From Chitinophagaceae bacterium UBA4411 (GTDB lineage Bacteria; Bacteroidota; Bacteroidia; Chitinophagales; Chitinophagaceae): a stretch of DNA of 64,000 nt. Below, piece by piece: positions 62,601 through 64,000 of the stretch. Location: the NCBI GenBank assembly GCA_002400415.1, contig DGQP01000002.1:310001-374000 (forward strand), read 5' to 3'. Both the position numbers and the translations under genes were made by a program. The notes under the pieces were generated by a model. That model was given only the letters and a program-made list of their open reading frames with translations, was not told where the DNA came from and made no database searches. The stretch's first letter is position 1; each line of letters begins with the position of its first letter.

Positions 62601-64000
62601 CTCCGTACTTATTTACACTAAAAGCTGTATAGTTTTTTGTATTATAAATATCCAGGTAATGAACAATGCCAAGGTGAGTACTGGCAATTGTGGCAATACT
62701 GCCGCTATTTTGTGCCAGGACATATTTTTCGGAAATCGTTTCTTTTGTCTGTAACCGCAGCGGGTTAAAATTAAAAAAGTTACCCGCATTACACCCGAGT
62801 AATATAAACAAAGGATACTTGCCAGGATTATTATAGTTCTGCGGGTTATCAAGATTAAATTCTAAGGTAGTTGCAGAAGAGTGGCCAAAATAAGTTACCA
62901 GCCCCAACCCTTCCTCAAAAAGATTTTTTATCCGGGTGTTACTTGTCTGTTCAACCGTTTCAGCAGAATTTTTTGCAAAAGTTTGCACGTTAGCCCCGTA
63001 AAAAGTATCTACAATAATGTCCTTAAACCTTGTCATGCTCGCATCCAAAGCCGCAGTAAGGCCTTCATCGCTGGCCCCCACCACATGCGCCACATTTTTC
63101 ATCCATGCCTTGTCCTGTATCAACGGCGACGGAAACGCCTGCGCCTGCTCATACTCGACTACCTTATTAAGATAGATTGTCAGTTCATCTCCATTAATCA
63201 CAGCGATACGCCCGATAGAAACACGGGGTATTTCATCCAAACCAGGTTCGGCGGCCAATAACATATCAGATGCCGGCTGACCAAATGTTGGAATGAAAGC
63301 AAGCTTGTTGATGTCTGCATGGCTTTCATAAGCCCGGAATTGGGCGTAGTTCACCCCTTTACCAACAAGCAGTACATTTTTAACCGGTGCCGGATATTTT
63401 ATTCGTGCCCAACGAATAAAATTCCGGATTGACAACGGATTGAATTTTATTCCCAGTCCAAACTGATCCACCATATCTTCAATCATATACACTTTTGCAT
63501 TATACCCCCCACCTGCTGCAGAGCTCCTGTAATTCTTATAATCATCCACGGGATGGCGGCCATTAGAGCCGTTAAGAAGTGAAGAATGGGTAATAATCAG
63601 ATAATTGCCCTGATTAACAGCCAGTTCATAATTAATAAAATCTCTTTGCTGGAAAGAAGTAACACTAGATATAGCAGCTGTTTCCTGGCTTACCAGCACC
63701 AAATCTCTGTCAACCGCTGAACCCAATAGGGCAAATTTGCAAAGAGCAGGATTGCTTATATCTGCAATATATCTCCTCCCGTTTGTAATATCATACAAAA
63801 CGGGGGCGACAGCTCCATAATTAAAATTGCTGATTTCAAGATAATTACCAGCAATATTAGCAGCAAGCTTAAACGGAAAACTGCGGGCATTCCCAAAATT
63901 AAACTGCCTGGGATATTTTAATTCAAACATGCCCACCACCATTCTGTCAGAACCGGGCACTGTGGTTAAATTGGTAATAGCAACAGTAGCAGTATTACTG
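59671..64000 (-). CDS. C25 (gingipain-like) cysteine peptidase, PorU/PorU2-type T9SS sortase, 5' end outside window
   Basis: At least 1443 codons, open to the right edge, so its start is not visible. The peptidase C25 domain has VRLLLVGKG-type sequence (NVLLVGKGVNYAQF), YFGHSSATTLEF with the catalytic His, and LLGCNAGNFFNFNP with the catalytic Cys. CARDB-like Ig domains follow (RNIVVEAKRTYPDN and DSVKIKMVITDRNN segments). The C-terminal region ends in a FlgD-like fold (YPNPFTTSTAFVF, EFKWDGTDEYGQKLANGIYLYRV). PorU removes the sorting domains of T9SS cargo at the surface. The Ig repeats and length suggest PorU2 or a large surface protease. I cannot decide without its N-terminus. Confidence 0.8.
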   Translation of the reverse strand, partial: SNTATVAITNLTTVPGSDRMVVGMFELKYPRQFNFGNARSFPFKLAANIAGNYLEISNFNYGAVAPVLYDITNGRRYIADISNPALCKFALLGSAVDRDLVLVSQETAAISSVTSFQQRDFINYELAVNQGNYLIITHSSLLNGSNGRHPVDDYKNYRSSAAGGGYNAKVYMIEDMVDQFGLGIKFNPLSIRNFIRWARIKYPAPVKNVLLVGKGVNYAQFRAYESHADINKLAFIPTFGQPASDMLLAAEPGLDEIPRVSIGRIAVINGDELTIYLNKVVEYEQAQAFPSPLIQDKAWMKNVAHVVGASDEGLTAALDASMTRFKDIIVDTFYGANVQTFAKNSAETVEQTSNTRIKNLFEEGLGLVTYFGHSSATTLEFNLDNPQNYNNPGKYPLFILLGCNAGNFFNFNPLRLQTKETISEKYVLAQNSGSIATIASTHLGIVHYLDIYNTKNYTAFSVNKYGATMGEAMIEAITQVYNLTTQNDYYARFHCEQSTLHGDPAIKLNSTSKPDYVIEDQLVKINPSFISVAETSFKVDAKLMNIGKAINRNIVVEAKRTYPDNTVEVIRRDTIPGIRYLDSLSYTIPIVATRDKGLNKITISIDADNVVDELYETNNSITKNFFIFENEARPVSPYNYAIVSRQDIKLHVSTANPFNAVQEYKMEIDTTTFFNSPLKVTRTVNSAGGLISFEPGLTFTDSTVYYWRVSPTPSIGERMWNTASFIYLPNSEAGFNQSHFYQHTKSELTRMSLDTASRLWKFNESMNNIFLRMGTYYTSGSTQEGSLTTSFNGEPLVRLTNWFSSLVFNVIHPVTFHPWENRVLVPHSYTGEPANPNSLGKGLYGSTSPQYINNRPYSFEFRYTDTASRRKIMNFMRDSIPDGYYVVVKNFTLNPGDYPTFPVAYAADWAADEAIYGTGQSVYHYLRNAGFAGIDSFYRARPFGLVYRKNDPSFTPKWMVGDGVYDNPTLSVDCPSPDTLGYIYSPVFGRAKAWKQLFWRGSAAPDATEGDAPSIDVVGIRSNGTENTLLNALQLNEQDYDLSAIDAAEYPYLRLRMRNVDSIHYTPYQLRYWRLTYDPVPEGAVAPNIFFTTKDTVDIGEPFDYKVAFKNISDTDFDSVKIKMVITDRNNITNIIPVPRRKPLLTVSPNDTLLIGATIQTQSLPGNNVLYVEVNPDDDQPEQHHFNNFIFRNFYVRPDSLNPLLDVTFDGVHILNRDIVSSKPDIVVKLKDEAKWMILDDNSLAKVSVRFPDGSIRQFQFNSDTLQFTPAGQAPNTDNTATINFKPHFLTDGDYELIVSGKDRSDNTAGNIEYRVAFQVINKPMISNMLNYPNPFTTSTAFVFTVTGSEVPQNIRIQVMTITGKIVREITKDELGPLHIGRNITEFKWDGTDEYGQKLANGIYLYRVITNLNGKSLDKYKAEGDNTDKYFNKGYGKMYLMR

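Noticed and set aside
1..64000. CRISPR arrays, insertion sequences, rRNA genes
   Set aside because: No regularly spaced repeats, transposase motifs or rRNA signatures seen on either strand.

Overview
The window is chromosomal DNA from a member of the Bacteroidota, most likely a Chitinophagaceae-like bacterium. The evidence is threefold. Putative promoters follow the Bacteroidota pattern (TTTG, about 19-20 bases, then TAnnTTTG). Shine-Dalgarno sequences are almost absent except before rpsU. The proteins include a type IX secretion (T9SS) sorting domain, a PorU/gingipain-like peptidase, an archaemetzincin and a DUF5916 outer-membrane protein. The family-level placement is an inference. I see no phage, insertion sequence, CRISPR array or rRNA gene.

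Layout. 1-5 kb: malate dehydrogenase, two secreted proteins (one with a T9SS sorting domain, one ending in dockerin-like calcium loops) and a secreted lipase-like hydrolase. 5-19 kb: mixed housekeeping genes (an RlmK-like rRNA methyltransferase, a DnaQ/GIY-YIG fusion nuclease, a thioesterase, an FKBP isomerase, a potassium channel, cmk, clpC, a STAS protein with rnz, an esterase, dapA, accA, tRNA-Asp). 19-30 kb: envelope genes (L,D-transpeptidase, Gfo/Idh oxidoreductase with a polyprenyl-phosphate sugar transferase, M1 peptidase, FemAB-like acyltransferase, ispD, isoaspartyl peptidase, heptose kinase, OmpH/Skp). 30-50.5 kb: the information-processing block, read on the minus strand as rpsU, xer, hpf, archaemetzincin, tRNA-Thr/Tyr/Gly/Thr, tuf, tRNA-Trp, secE, nusG, DUF5916 gene, rplK, rplA, rplJ, rplL, (inverted HhH gene), rpoB, rpoC. 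50.5-57.7 kb: ribE, an acyltransferase, and a four-gene operon of GT2, methyltransferase, YfhO-like protein and a GT-C-like membrane protein. 57.7-64 kb: hscA and a PorU-type C25 peptidase cut by the right edge.

The genes work together in three groups. The translation/transcription block keeps the old tRNA-tuf-secE-nusG-rplKAJL-rpoBC order, but it is broken into separate units by terminators, own promoters and two inserted genes. The envelope genes supply peptidoglycan trimming, LPS heptose, exopolysaccharide priming and outer-membrane chaperoning. The operon at 52.3-57.7 kb resembles the CsbB/YfhO logic of Firmicutes (a polyprenyl-phosphate sugar made inside, transferred outside) with a methyltransferase and a second membrane protein added. 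It is the best candidate here for an undescribed system.

Genes are packed tightly: eight of ten convergent gene pairs overlap or are separated by at most 11 bases.
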